This document shows positions 18,875 to 28,457 of a stretch of DNA of 64,000 bases, piece by piece. The DNA is from Prauserella halophila (GTDB lineage: Bacteria > Actinomycetota > Actinomycetes > Mycobacteriales > Pseudonocardiaceae), in NCBI RefSeq assembly GCF_024171895.1, contig NZ_JAMTCQ010000008.1, forward strand, positions 744,001 to 808,000. The letters run 5' to 3'. The notes beneath the pieces were generated by a model. That model searched no databases and was not told the DNA's origin. It saw only the letters and a program-made list of their open reading frames with translations. Position 1 is the first letter of the stretch. Each line of letters starts with the position of its first letter. The position numbers were made by a program, and so were the translations under genes.

Positions 18875-20623
18875 CTACTCGCGCACGAGACCGGCGACGT
18901 GGTCGACGATCGCGTCGGCGTCGATCTCGGTGCGCTCGCCGGTGGCGCGATCCTTCACCTCGACCACGCCCTTGGCCAGCCCCTTGCCCACGACGACGAT
19001 CGTCGGCACACCGACGAGCTCCGCGTCGGCGAACTTCACGCCGGGCGAGACGGTGCGGTCGTCGAACAGCACCGACACCCCGCGGTCCGACAACTCGGCC
19101 GCGATGCGCTCGCCGCCCTCGAACACGCTCTCGTCCTTGCCCGCGACGACGAGGTGCACGTCGGCCGGCGACACCGCACGCGGCCACACCATGCCGAGTT
19201 CGTCGTGGTGCTGCTCGGCGATCGCCGCGACCAGCCGGGAGACGCCGATGCCGTACGAACCCATCGTGATCCGCACGGGCTTCGAATCCGGGCCGAGCGC
19301 GTCGAGCTCGAACGCGTCGGCGTACTTGCGGCCGAGCTGGAAGATGTGGCCGATCTCGATGCCGCGCGCCGCGACGAGCGTGCCCCGGCCGTCGGGCGAA
19401 GCGTCACCCTCGCGGACGTCAGCGGCCTCGACGGTGCCGTCCGGGGTGAAGTCGCGGCCGCACACGAGGTCGACGACGTGATGGTCGGCCTTGTCCGCGC
19501 CCGTGACCCACGCGGTGCCCGTGACGATGCGCGGGTCGACGAGGAAGCGGATCCCGTTGGCCTGCAGCGCACCCGGCCCGATGTAGCCCTTGACCAGGAA
19601 CGGGTTCGCCGTGAAGTCGGACTCCTCGACGAGGGCGACCTCGGCGGGTTCGAGCGCGGCCTCGAGGCGCTTCATGTCGACCTCGCGGTCGCCGGGGACG
19701 CCGATACCGAGGAGCGTCCACTCCTTCGTACCGGGAATGCGCGTCTTGACCAGCACGTTCTTGAGCGTGTCCGCGGCGGTGAACTCGCGGCCGAGGCCCG
19801 CGCCGTTGAGGAAGTCGACGAGCGTCTCGATCGTCGGTGTGTCGGGCGTGTGGTGCACCTGCGCCTCGGGCAGCCCCTCGAGCGACCGCGCGGGCGGCGC
19901 GGGCGTCACGACGGCCTCGACGTTGGCCGCGTAGCCGGAGTCGGTGCTGCGGACGTAGGTGTCCTCACCGGACTCGGCGGTCGCCAGGAACTCCTCCGAC
20001 GCCGAACCGCCCATCGCACCCGACGTGGCCGCGACGATCACGTAGTCGAGCCCGAGCCGGTCGAACATCTTGATGTAGGCGGCGCGGTGCTTCTGGTACG
20101 ACACCTCGAGACCCTCGTCGTCGAGGTCGAACGAGTACGAGTCCTTCATGACGAACTCGCGCCCGCGCAGCACGCCCGCGCGGGGCCGCGCCTCGTCCCG
20201 GTACTTCGTCTGCACCTGGTACAGCATCACCGGGTAGTCCTTGTACGAGCTGTACTCGCCCTTCACGGTGAGCGTGAACAGCTCCTCGTGCGTCGGCCCG
20301 AGCAGGTAGTCGGCGCCTTTGCGATCCTTGATGCGGAACAGCGTGTCGCCGTACTCGCTCCACCGGCCGGTCGCCTCGTAGGGCTCCTTCGGCAGCAGCG
20401 CGGGGAACTGGATCTCCTGCGCGCCGATGGCGTCCATCTCCTCACGCACGACCCGCTCGATGTTGCGCAGCACGCGCAGGCCGAGCGGCAGCCAGGAGTA
20501 GCCACCCGGAGCGGCACGGCGGACGTACCCGGCGCGCACCAGCAGACGGTGGCTGGGCACCTCGGCGTCCGCCGGGTCCTCACGCAGTGTGCGCAGGAAC
20601 AACGACGACATCCTGGTGATCAC
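18875..20623 (-). CDS. proS: Prolyl-tRNA synthetase
   Basis: This class II aminoacyl-tRNA synthetase charges tRNA-Pro. Motif 2 ([20 protein letters not shown]) and motif 3 ([20 protein letters not shown]) are clear. The 582-residue length with a roughly 180-residue insertion between motifs 2 and 3 fits the bacterial type with an editing domain. The GTG at 20623 gives the conserved [16 protein letters not shown] start and has TAGGAGC upstream. Confidence 0.97.
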   Translation of the reverse strand: MITRMSSLFLRTLREDPADAEVPSHRLLVRAGYVRRAAPGGYSWLPLGLRVLRNIERVVREEMDAIGAQEIQFPALLPKEPYEATGRWSEYGDTLFRIKDRKGADYLLGPTHEELFTLTVKGEYSSYKDYPVMLYQVQTKYRDEARPRAGVLRGREFVMKDSYSFDLDDEGLEVSYQKHRAAYIKMFDRLGLDYVIVAATSGAMGGSASEEFLATAESGEDTYVRSTDSGYAANVEAVVTPAPPARSLEGLPEAQVHHTPDTPTIETLVDFLNGAGLGREFTAADTLKNVLVKTRIPGTKEWTLLGIGVPGDREVDMKRLEAALEPAEVALVEESDFTANPFLVKGYIGPGALQANGIRFLVDPRIVTGTAWVTGADKADHHVVDLVCGRDFTPDGTVEAADVREGDASPDGRGTLVAARGIEIGHIFQLGRKYADAFELDALGPDSKPVRITMGSYGIGVSRLVAAIAEQHHDELGMVWPRAVSPADVHLVVAGKDESVFEGGERIAAELSDRGVSVLFDDRTVSPGVKFADAELVGVPTIVVVGKGLAKGVVEVKDRATGERTEIDADAIVDHVAGLVRE

Positions 20624-20736
20624 GGTGTGCTCCTAGGGAGACGGAAAGCGGTGATGGACGAAGGGTAGTCGGCGGGTCGCGAGCCTGGACAACCGGTTAT
20701 CGGCCGGGAGGAGGGGCGGCACTACCCTCGGGCGGC

Positions 20737-21477
20737 GTGCTCGTTCTGTTGCCCCCTTCCGAGACCAAGGCCGCAGGCGGTGACGGCGCACCGCTCGACC
20801 TCGACGCGCTGTCGCTGCCCGAACTGACCCCGGTGCGCCGCAAGCTGGCCGACGCGCTCGTCGAGTTGGCCGCCGATGTGCCCGCGAGCCTGGCCGCGCT
20901 CGGGCTCTCCGAACGACAGACCGGCGAGGTGGAACGGAACGCGGCGCTGTGGACGTCGCCGACGATGCCGGCGCTGCGGCGCTACACCGGCGTGCTCTAC
21001 GACGCGCTGGACGCCCCGGGATTCACCGCCGCGGAGGCGGGCCGGGCGAACGGGCGCCTCGCCGTGGCGTCGGCGCTGTTCGGCGTCGTCCGGGCCGGCG
21101 ATCCGATCCCGGCGTACCGGCTCTCGGGCGGCAGTTCGCTGCCCGGTCTCGGAGCGCTGCGTTCGCTGTGGCGCCCGGCGCTGGAGCCGGTGCTGCGGTC
21201 CGACGAACTGGTCGTCGATCTGCGTTCCGGGACCTACGCGGCGCTCGCGCGGATTCCCGGCGCCGTCACCGTGCGGGTGGTCACCGAGGACGCCTCCGGC
21301 AACCGCAAGACCGTCAGTCACCACAACAAGGCCTACAAGGGCAGGCTCGCCGCCGCACTGGCCACGAGCCGCGCCGAACCGTCCACTGTGGACAAGATCG
21401 TGGCCGTCGCGGAGAAGGCCGGGATGACCGTGGAACGCGCAGGCGAGACCGACCTCGTCCTCGTCACCGATCACTGA
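20737..21477 (+). CDS. yaaA: YaaA family peroxide stress protein
   Basis: The N-terminal LVLLPPSETKAAGG and the later VRVVTEDASGNRKTVSHHNK are characteristic of the YaaA/DUF328 family. In E. coli YaaA limits free iron during peroxide stress and has a DNA-binding fold. The 246-residue length is normal. The GTG at 20737 starts the conserved sequence, divergent from proS with about 110 bases between them. Confidence 0.9.
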   Translation: MLVLLPPSETKAAGGDGAPLDLDALSLPELTPVRRKLADALVELAADVPASLAALGLSERQTGEVERNAALWTSPTMPALRRYTGVLYDALDAPGFTAAEAGRANGRLAVASALFGVVRAGDPIPAYRLSGGSSLPGLGALRSLWRPALEPVLRSDELVVDLRSGTYAALARIPGAVTVRVVTEDASGNRKTVSHHNKAYKGRLAAALATSRAEPSTVDKIVAVAEKAGMTVERAGETDLVLVTDH

Positions 21478-21535
21478 CCACGGCGCTGATCGCTGACCGT
21501 GGCACGGACCGCAGGGCACCGTGGCCGACGGGTGT

Positions 21536-22669
21536 TCACCGGCAGGCGTCGAAGCGCTCCGGACGGAACAGCTCCGGGATGTCCGGGCGCTCCCCGAGCG
21601 CGGCGGCCGCCGCCAGGTTCGCCGCATGCGGCCCGATCGTCAGTCCGCCCGCGCCGAATCCGGTGAGCACGGTGACCTCGGGGTGCGCGTCGAGCGCACC
21701 GATGACCGGCCTGCCGTCGGGCGTGACGGGACGGAAGCCGACGCGCGTCTCGAGCAGCGTCGCGCCGGCGAGACCGGGCGCGACGGCCAGCGCCTCCGTC
21801 AGCACCTCACGCTGCCCGTCGGCCGTCACGCGGTGGTCGAAACCCGTCCCGGTCTCGCGTGTCGCTCCCGCCACGACCCGGGAATCGGGGAACGCGAGCA
21901 GGTAGTGGCCGGATCCGGCCGGTGACACGACAGGCCACGACGCGGTGCCGGGATCGTCACCGCCGGGGGCGCCGACCCCGAAGTGGCTGATCTGGCCGCG
22001 CTGCGGTTCCACCGGGAGGGACACGTCCAGGGACGCGGCCAGCGGAGCGGTCCACGCGCCCGCGGCGAGCACCACACCGTCGGCCTCGACCACCTCACCG
22101 GCCACCCGCACACCCGCGACGCGACCGGAACGGACCTCCAGCTCGGCCACGCCGTCCACGAGCCGCGCTCCCCGCGCGGTCGCCGCCGCGAGGAAGGTCT
22201 CACGGAGCCTGCGCCCGTCGACGCGCCCGCCACCGGCGATGTGCACCGCGCCGAGGTCGGGGGCCAGCAACGGCATGCGCTCGGCGGCGCCTGCCGGATC
22301 CAGCAGCGTCACCGCCCCCGCGTCGGGCCAGCGTCGCGCCCGCTCGGCGGCACGTCCGTGGAACTCGCGCAGCCACGTCTCGTCCGGTGACACGACCAGT
22401 CCGCCGACGATCGCGAACGACGTCTCCCCCGCGCCTGCTGCCGCCAGTTCCTCGACGAGCGTCCGGTAGTACGCGGCGCCCTCCGCGTGGAAGGCGAGCT
22501 CCTCACCGTCCAGCGTCCGCGAGTTCCACGGCGAGACGATCCCGGCACCCGCGGCCGTCGCCCGGCCCGCGAGGTCGGCGTCGACCACGGCGACGTCGGC
22601 GCCGCGCCGCGCCAGCTGCCAGGCCGCGCCCGCGCCGGCGATACCTGCTCCGACGATCACGATGCGCAT
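21536..22669 (-). CDS. FAD-dependent amine/D-amino-acid oxidase family protein
   Basis: A DAO-type flavoprotein: RIVIVGAGIAGAGAAWQLAR binds FAD at the N-terminus, followed by VVDADLAGRATAAGAGIVSP. The C-terminal RVGFRPVTPDGRPVIGALDA and GFGAGGLTIGPHAANLAA complete the FAD site. Members include glycine oxidase, sarcosine oxidase and D-amino acid dehydrogenase, and the substrate here is not predictable. The ATG at 22669 is chosen because it begins the Rossmann motif. The protein is presumed cytoplasmic, 377 residues. Confidence 0.9.
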   Translation of the reverse strand: MRIVIVGAGIAGAGAAWQLARRGADVAVVDADLAGRATAAGAGIVSPWNSRTLDGEELAFHAEGAAYYRTLVEELAAAGAGETSFAIVGGLVVSPDETWLREFHGRAAERARRWPDAGAVTLLDPAGAAERMPLLAPDLGAVHIAGGGRVDGRRLRETFLAAATARGARLVDGVAELEVRSGRVAGVRVAGEVVEADGVVLAAGAWTAPLAASLDVSLPVEPQRGQISHFGVGAPGGDDPGTASWPVVSPAGSGHYLLAFPDSRVVAGATRETGTGFDHRVTADGQREVLTEALAVAPGLAGATLLETRVGFRPVTPDGRPVIGALDAHPEVTVLTGFGAGGLTIGPHAANLAAAAALGERPDIPELFRPERFDACR

Positions 22670-22951
22670 CCGGCCACTATGCCCCGTGCCGGCCGCCGCG
22701 GGGCCGCCGGTGCGGTACCTCACTCGCCCTTGGCTGACGCGCCGCCCCGTCTGCGGTAGAGTTCCTGGAGCGCCGTGAGCCGAAGAGCTTCGTCATACGG
22801 CGATCCGATTTCCCATCCATGGGCGCGCCACCTCGGCCGGTGACGGCACGAGACTTCGACGCGCCGGGTTCGTCCTTGTGAACGCCCATCACACCGCCGA
22901 CGTGCGGTTCTCCCGGGCCTCCCTGCGACGTGCCACGTCCGAGAGGCCTGT

Positions 22952-24421
22952 GTGAGCACCAACCTGTCCACGTCCGCATCCACTTCCACGTCGCCGGATT
23001 CCGCGGTGCCCGCGTCCGTACCGTTCGCCGACCTGAGCCTGCCGCGCCCGCTGGTGCGCGCACTCGAGGCCGACGGTATGACCGACGCGTTCGCCATCCA
23101 GGCGGCCACGCTGCCCGACGCCCTCGCCGGCCACGACGTTCTCGGCCGGGCGCAGACGGGCTCGGGCAAGACCCTCGCCTTCGGCCTCGCCCTGCTGGCG
23201 CGGCTCGAGGGCGGCAAGGCCCGTCCGAAGCAGCCCCGTGCGCTCGTGCTCGTCCCCACGCGCGAACTGGCGATGCAGGTCGCCGAAGTACTGATCCCCC
23301 TGGCCAAGTCCCTCGGCCTGTGGTGCCGCACCGCGGTCGGAGGCATGGCCTTCAACCGGCAGGCGGACGCACTGTCCCGCGGCGTCGACCTGCTCATCGC
23401 CACGCCCGGCCGGCTGTCCGACCACGTCCGCCAGGGCACGTGCGCACTCGACGAGATCGGCTACGTCGCGCTCGACGAGGCCGACCAGATGGCCGACATG
23501 GGCTTCCTGCCGCAGGTGCGCGAGATCCTCGACCTCACCCCCGGCGACGGGCAGCGGCTGCTGTTCTCCGCCACGCTCGACGGCGACGTGTCCAAGCTCG
23601 TCCAGCGCTACCTGCACAACCCGGTGACGCACTCCGTCGCACCCGTGACGGCGTCGGTGACGAACATGGACCACTTCCTGCTGCAGCTCGCGCAGCCGGA
23701 CAAGATGCCCGTGATCACCGAGATCGGCGCCCGTGAGGGCCGCACGATCATGTTCGTGCGCACCAAGCACCATGTCGACCGCCTCACCACGAAGCTGCGG
23801 TCGCAGGGTGTGGCCGCGGGTGCGCTGCACGGCGGCAAGACCCAGGGGCAGCGCAACCGCGTACTCGCCGACTTCAAGGACGATCGCGCCACGGTGCTGG
23901 TCGCCACGGACGTCGCCGCGCGCGGCATCCACGTCGACGACGTCAGCCTCGTGCTGCACGTCGACCCGCCCGCCGACCAGAAGGACTACCTGCACCGCGC
24001 AGGGCGCACCGCGCGGGCGGGCGCTTCCGGCACGGTCGTCACGCTGATCACTCGGGACCAGCGCAGGCAGACGCTGCGGCTCACCGACAAGGCGGGCGTC
24101 AAGCCGAAGTCGCTGCTCGTCACTCCGGGCGACGCCGAGCTGGCGCGCATCACCGGTGCCCGCACCCCCAGCGGCGTCGCGCTGGTCGACAAGCAGCCGC
24201 AGCAGGAACAGCGCCGCTCCGGGCAGGCCCCGCGCGGCGGCGGTGGTCGCGGCGGCGGCAGGAACGGCGGCGGACGGCCGGGCGATCGCGGCGGCCAGGA
24301 TCGCGGCGGTCAAGGCCGCGGTGGCGGTCAGGGCCGTGGTGGCGGTCAGGGTCGTGGCGGTGGCCAGGGCGGCCGTGGCGGCCCGAATCAGCGCAAACCG
24401 CGCCGCCGCGTCGACGCCTGA
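22952..24421 (+). CDS. DEAD-box RNA helicase with RGG-like tail
   Basis: All main DEAD-box motifs are visible: AQTGSGKT (I), PTRELAMQV (Ia), TPGRLSDHV (Ib), DEAD (II), FSATLDG (III) and HRAGRTARAG (VI). It should unwind RNA duplexes in ribosome assembly, RNA decay or cold adaptation. The C-terminal 80 residues are a Gly/Arg/Gln-rich low-complexity tail with repeated GRGGGQ, a likely RNA-binding and condensation-prone segment. The GTG start at 22952 follows a leader of about 280 bases after the divergent oxidase gene, which could hold regulation of the kind known for other helicase mRNAs; no structure was identified. Confidence 0.93.
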   Translation: MSTNLSTSASTSTSPDSAVPASVPFADLSLPRPLVRALEADGMTDAFAIQAATLPDALAGHDVLGRAQTGSGKTLAFGLALLARLEGGKARPKQPRALVLVPTRELAMQVAEVLIPLAKSLGLWCRTAVGGMAFNRQADALSRGVDLLIATPGRLSDHVRQGTCALDEIGYVALDEADQMADMGFLPQVREILDLTPGDGQRLLFSATLDGDVSKLVQRYLHNPVTHSVAPVTASVTNMDHFLLQLAQPDKMPVITEIGAREGRTIMFVRTKHHVDRLTTKLRSQGVAAGALHGGKTQGQRNRVLADFKDDRATVLVATDVAARGIHVDDVSLVLHVDPPADQKDYLHRAGRTARAGASGTVVTLITRDQRRQTLRLTDKAGVKPKSLLVTPGDAELARITGARTPSGVALVDKQPQQEQRRSGQAPRGGGGRGGGRNGGGRPGDRGGQDRGGQGRGGGQGRGGGQGRGGGQGGRGGPNQRKPRRRVDA

Positions 24422-24432
24422 CCGGCTGCCGG

Positions 24433-25167
24433 CTACATCGGGAACAGTTCGAATTCGCACGCCAGCACGCCGCCGAAGCGAGTACCCGCTTCGGCGGCGG
24501 CGTCGCGGAGAAAACTCGGATCGGCCATCGACTCGTCGCCCAGCCCTTCCAGGTAGGCGCGGTGCTCGCGCAGCGAGTCCACCGCCAGGTCGAGCGTGTC
24601 GGTGATGTCGATGGCGTGCGTGGCGTGCGGTGACGCGGCCGCCGCGACCCACCGCACCCCGTCCCACGGTTCGAGCCCGTCGTCGACCTGGTCGCGAAAG
24701 ACCCAGCGGTTCGCCGCGTCGCGCACCGCATCCAGTGTCGCGAGCCCGACGTGGCGATGGTCGGCCATGTTCAGCCAGGGCCCGCCCGGCCACGTGTCCC
24801 GGTGGTTCGTCATGAGCACCAGCTCGGGCCGGTGCCTGCGGATCGCCGCGGCGATGTCCCTGCGCAGGGGCAGGCCGTATTCGATGACACCGTCGGCGTG
24901 GCCGAGGAACTCCACCGTGTCGACACCGACCACGTGCGCGGCGGCGATCTGCTCGCGCTCGCGCACGACGGCGGCCTCCTCGGGCCGCATGCCGTCGATA
25001 CCCGCCTCGCCGCGCGTGACGAGGGTGTAGACCACCGACTTTCCGTCACGGGTCCACCGCGCGACCGCACCGGACCCGCCGTACTCCAGATCGTCCGGAT
25101 GTGCCACGACGGCCAGTGCCCGGCTCCAGTCACCGGGCATGACCTCGAGTTCCGGCGTATCGGCCAC
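24433..25167 (-). CDS. PIG-L family deacetylase
   Basis: The zinc-binding motif AVVAHPDDLEYGGSGA is near the N-terminus, with the later MADHRHVGLATLDAVRDAAN supplying the third ligand. The family includes MshB and Mca, which act on N-acetylglucosaminyl groups in mycothiol metabolism, and other LmbE-like enzymes. The 244-residue version here is shorter than MshB and its substrate is not clear. The GTG at 25167 has GGGGAGCGAGGG upstream; an ATG nine codons later is an alternative start. It is divergent from the BioF-like gene, with only 45 bases between starts. Confidence 0.88.
   Translation of the reverse strand: MADTPELEVMPGDWSRALAVVAHPDDLEYGGSGAVARWTRDGKSVVYTLVTRGEAGIDGMRPEEAAVVREREQIAAAHVVGVDTVEFLGHADGVIEYGLPLRRDIAAAIRRHRPELVLMTNHRDTWPGGPWLNMADHRHVGLATLDAVRDAANRWVFRDQVDDGLEPWDGVRWVAAAASPHATHAIDITDTLDLAVDSLREHRAYLEGLGDESMADPSFLRDAAAEAGTRFGGVLACEFELFPM
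24468..24499 (+). terminator. Terminator-like hairpin for the helicase, inside the PIG-L 3' end
   Basis: A perfect 13-bp inverted repeat (24468-24480 and 24487-24499, arm cgccgccgaagcg) with a 6-base loop begins 47 bases past the helicase stop. It lies within the last codons of the convergent deacetylase gene, so it can serve the plus strand without an intergenic gap. Confidence 0.5.
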
Positions 25168-25212
25168 CCCTCGCTCCCCTTTCCCCGTCTGCCCGGTGCG
25201 ACACTGCCACCC

Positions 25213-26388
25213 GTGAACGCACCCGGTCCAGCCCTTCCACCCGACGAGGTTTTCGACTGGCTCGACGCCGACGCGGCCACGCGGACCGAGGCCGGTCTCA
25301 CGCACCGGCCGCGCCCCCGCGGCTCCGCGCCTGCGCCCGGGGAGATCGACCTCACGGGGGACGATTACCTCGGGTTGGCGCGGGACAAGCGCGTCGCAGG
25401 AGCCACCGCCGCAGCGTCGTTGAAGTGGGGAGCGGGCGCGGCCGGGACGCGGCTGCTCGGCGGTTCGCTCGAACTGCACGCGGAGCTGGAACACGAACTC
25501 GCACGGTTCCTGGGCGCACCGGCAGCAGCGGTGTTCCCGTCGGCGTACACGGCGAATCTGGCGGCCGTCACCGCGTTGTCGGGTGCCGAATCGGCGATCG
25601 TCAGCGACAAGTACGTCAACCCCGCGCTCGTCGACGGTTGTCGCCTCGCGCGCGGCGACGTCGCTGCCGTCGCCCACCTCGATCCCGACGCCGTCGCACA
25701 CGCCCTGTCCACCCGGCGCAAGTCCCGCGCACTCGTCGTGAGCGAGTCGGTGTTCGCGGTCGACGGGGACGCGGCCGAGCTCGGCGGGCTCGTGGACACC
25801 TGCCGCAGCCACGGTGCGGCACTGCTGGTCGACGATGCACACGGGTTCGGTGTCCTCGGGGACGGTGGCCGCGGCGCGGTGCACGACGCAGGACTGTCCT
25901 CGGCGCCCGATGTCGTGACGACGCTGACGCTCGCGGGAGCCCTCGGCGTGCAGGGCGGCGCCGTCCTCGGGCCGCGACGGGCGATCCGGCAGATCACCGA
26001 CGTCGCACGGACGTACGGCCACGACGCCGCACCAGCACCCGGCACGGCCTCGGCCGCACTCGCCGCGCTCACCGCACTGCGGGAGGAACCGGACCTGCCG
26101 GGAACAGCCGTCGAGCGTGCGATGTCGCTGGCCACGGGCCTGCGTACGGCCGGGTTGCGGACGAGCCTGCCCGCCGCGGCGATCGTGTCGCTGCCCGCAC
26201 CGAGCGCGCCGGCCGCGGCCTCGTGGGTGGACGCCTGCGCCGAGCACGGGGTGCACGTGAGCCGCGTCACGCCGCCGGTCGCCCCCGACGGCGTGACACG
26301 GCTCCGGCTCACCGCCCGCGCCGGCCTGTCGGAGTCCGATGTGGACACCGCGGTCAAGGTCATCGCCGAGACGGCCCCGCGTTCCTGA
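25213..26388 (+). CDS. BioF-like fold-type I aminotransferase homolog lacking the PLP lysine
   Basis: The 391-residue protein aligns with 8-amino-7-oxononanoate synthase and related alpha-oxoamine synthases: LTGDDYLGLARDKRV, GTRLLGGSLELHAELE, VVSESVFAVDGDAAEL and VDDAHGFGVLGDGGRG (Asp207-His210 region). Where the family has the Schiff-base lysine (T-x-x-K-A-L-G), this protein reads TLAGALGVQGG, with Gly at 242. The histidine that normally stacks on PLP (NHAS) is replaced in the stretch DKYVNPALVDG by Asn136. No other biotin gene is nearby. It may be a non-catalytic homolog or a changed active site; annotation as BioF would be unsafe. Confidence 0.85.
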   Translation: MNAPGPALPPDEVFDWLDADAATRTEAGLTHRPRPRGSAPAPGEIDLTGDDYLGLARDKRVAGATAAASLKWGAGAAGTRLLGGSLELHAELEHELARFLGAPAAAVFPSAYTANLAAVTALSGAESAIVSDKYVNPALVDGCRLARGDVAAVAHLDPDAVAHALSTRRKSRALVVSESVFAVDGDAAELGGLVDTCRSHGAALLVDDAHGFGVLGDGGRGAVHDAGLSSAPDVVTTLTLAGALGVQGGAVLGPRRAIRQITDVARTYGHDAAPAPGTASAALAALTALREEPDLPGTAVERAMSLATGLRTAGLRTSLPAAAIVSLPAPSAPAAASWVDACAEHGVHVSRVTPPVAPDGVTRLRLTARAGLSESDVDTAVKVIAETAPRS

Positions 26389-26579
26389 CCGCACGCCGCA
26401 CGAGACCCCGCACGAGACCCCGCACGAGCGCGAACCTCGGTGCGGCGCGTGCACGTCCCGGCGGGGCGGCGGAGCGGCGGGCGACGGCGACGTACGGACT
26501 TTTCGGGGTGACTCGGAGCACCTAGGGTGGGAATCCTCTCGTCAGTGCCGACCAGAGCCGCCTACACCCGGGAGTCCCC

Positions 26580-28445
26580 ATGGCAGCACCGTCCGCGGAT
26601 CAGCCCGACACCGCAGCAGCCGCACAGTTCGTCGACCCGGATCCGGACACCGACACGATCCCCGGCCTGCTGCAGCGCAACGCCGTCGAATTCGGCGACC
26701 TGCCCGCGCTGACGTCGCTCGACGTCGACGGCGCGCCGACCCTGACCTGGTCCGATCTGCGCGACGAGGTCGCCGCGGTCGCACGCGGGCTGGCGAGTCT
26801 CGGGCTGCGCTCGGGGCAGCGGATGCTGATCATGGCGCCGAGCAGGCCGGAGCACATCGTCGTCGACCTCGCCGCGACCTGCCTGGGTGCGATCCCGTGC
26901 ACGACGTACTCGACGCTGAGCAGTGAGCAGATCGCCTACGTCGCCGAACACAGCGCCGCACCGCTGGCCGTCCTCGCCGGATCCGACGAACTCGCCCGCT
27001 GGCAACCGGTACTGGACTCGCTGCCGGCCCTCGACCGTGTCGTCGTGATGGACGACGACGCCGTGCCCTCCGGAGACGACCGATTTCTCGCGTTCGACGA
27101 GCTCCACGCACAGGGCGCCGCCACGCACGCCGCGGATCCGGACACGTTCGACCGCGCCGTCGCCGACGTCCGGCCGGACGACTCGCTGTCGATGATCTAC
27201 ACCTCGGGCACGACCGGCATGCCGAAGGGCGTCGTGCTCTCGCACCGCAACGCGATCCACGAGGCCGTCGCGCTACGCGAGTTGCACGGCCATCCGCCGC
27301 ACCTGACGAACATCGCCTATCTGCCGCTGGCACACATCGCCGAGCGCGTACTGTCGATCTACCTGCCGACGGCCAACGCGGGCCACGTGCACACGCTGGC
27401 CGACCCCGGCAACGTCGTCACCGCGCTCGGACAGGTGCACCCGCAACAGTTCTTCGGCGTGCCGCGCGTGTGGGAGAAGATGGTCGCCGGGCTGAAGAAC
27501 ATGCTCGCCGGGCTGCCCGAGGAGAAGCAGACCGCCCTGACGCAGGCCAACGAGCTGTTGCAGCAGGGCTACAAACTCCGCAGCGCGGGCGAACCCGTAC
27601 CCGCCGACCTGGCCGAACGCATCGCCGAGACCGACGAGACGGTACTCGCACCGGTTCGCCAGATGCTCGGCCTGGACCGGCTGTTCCTCGCCTCGAGCGG
27701 TGCCGCCGCGCTGCCCGTGGAGGTGCTGTACTTCATCGCCGGGCTGGGCGTCGAGATCCAGGAGGTCTGGGGCCTGTCCGAAACGACGGGCGCCATCACC
27801 GCCAACACGGCGGAGGCGTTCCGCGCCGGTACGGTCGGCAAGCCCCTGAACGGGGTCGAGGTGCGCCTGGCCGACGACGGCGAGCTGCTCGTCCGCGGCC
27901 CGATCGTGTTCCGCGGCTATCTGCAAGCCGACGGCACCATCGCCGGCGCCACCGACGAGGACGGCTGGTTCGCGACCGGCGACATCGGCACGATCGACGA
28001 CGACGGCTACGTCACGATCACCGATCGCAAGAAGGAACTCATCATCACCGCGGGCGGCAAGAACATCGCCCCGTCCAGGATCGAGGGCCTGCTCAAGGAG
28101 CATCCCCTGATCGGACAGGCGGTCGCGATCGGCGACGACCGACCCTACATCAGCGCGCTGATCGTGCTCGACGACGAGATCGCGCCGGCGTGGGCTGCCG
28201 CACGCGGCATCGAGGCGACCGACCCGGCGACGCTGGCGGGCGATCCGCGCGTCACCGACGAGATCGAACAGGCCGTGCGCACCGCGAACGAGCGGCTCGC
28301 CCGGGTGGAACAGGTCAAGCATTACCGGGTGCTGTCGCGGTCGTGGACCCCGGAGAGCGGCGAACTGACGCCGACCCTGAAACTCAAGCGCCGCGTGATC
28401 AACGAGCGTTACCACGACGACATCGAGGCGCTGTACGGGACGTGA
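26580..28445 (+). CDS. fadD15: Long-chain fatty acid-CoA ligase, FadD15-like
   Basis: An AMP-forming acyl-CoA synthetase of 621 residues. The ATP-binding loop YTSGTTGMPKGVVLSH, the motif EVWGLSETTG, and the C-terminal hinge and lysine region TGDIGTIDDDGYVTITDRKK then ELIITAGGKNIAPSRIE are all present. The overall layout matches the FadD15/long-chain group of actinobacteria. It activates fatty acids for degradation or lipid synthesis. The ATG at 26580 fits the conserved start. It is convergent with the SDR gene with only 12 bases between the stops. Confidence 0.92.
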   Translation: MAAPSADQPDTAAAAQFVDPDPDTDTIPGLLQRNAVEFGDLPALTSLDVDGAPTLTWSDLRDEVAAVARGLASLGLRSGQRMLIMAPSRPEHIVVDLAATCLGAIPCTTYSTLSSEQIAYVAEHSAAPLAVLAGSDELARWQPVLDSLPALDRVVVMDDDAVPSGDDRFLAFDELHAQGAATHAADPDTFDRAVADVRPDDSLSMIYTSGTTGMPKGVVLSHRNAIHEAVALRELHGHPPHLTNIAYLPLAHIAERVLSIYLPTANAGHVHTLADPGNVVTALGQVHPQQFFGVPRVWEKMVAGLKNMLAGLPEEKQTALTQANELLQQGYKLRSAGEPVPADLAERIAETDETVLAPVRQMLGLDRLFLASSGAAALPVEVLYFIAGLGVEIQEVWGLSETTGAITANTAEAFRAGTVGKPLNGVEVRLADDGELLVRGPIVFRGYLQADGTIAGATDEDGWFATGDIGTIDDDGYVTITDRKKELIITAGGKNIAPSRIEGLLKEHPLIGQAVAIGDDRPYISALIVLDDEIAPAWAAARGIEATDPATLAGDPRVTDEIEQAVRTANERLARVEQVKHYRVLSRSWTPESGELTPTLKLKRRVINERYHDDIEALYGT

Positions 28446-28457
28446 CGCCCACGCAGG

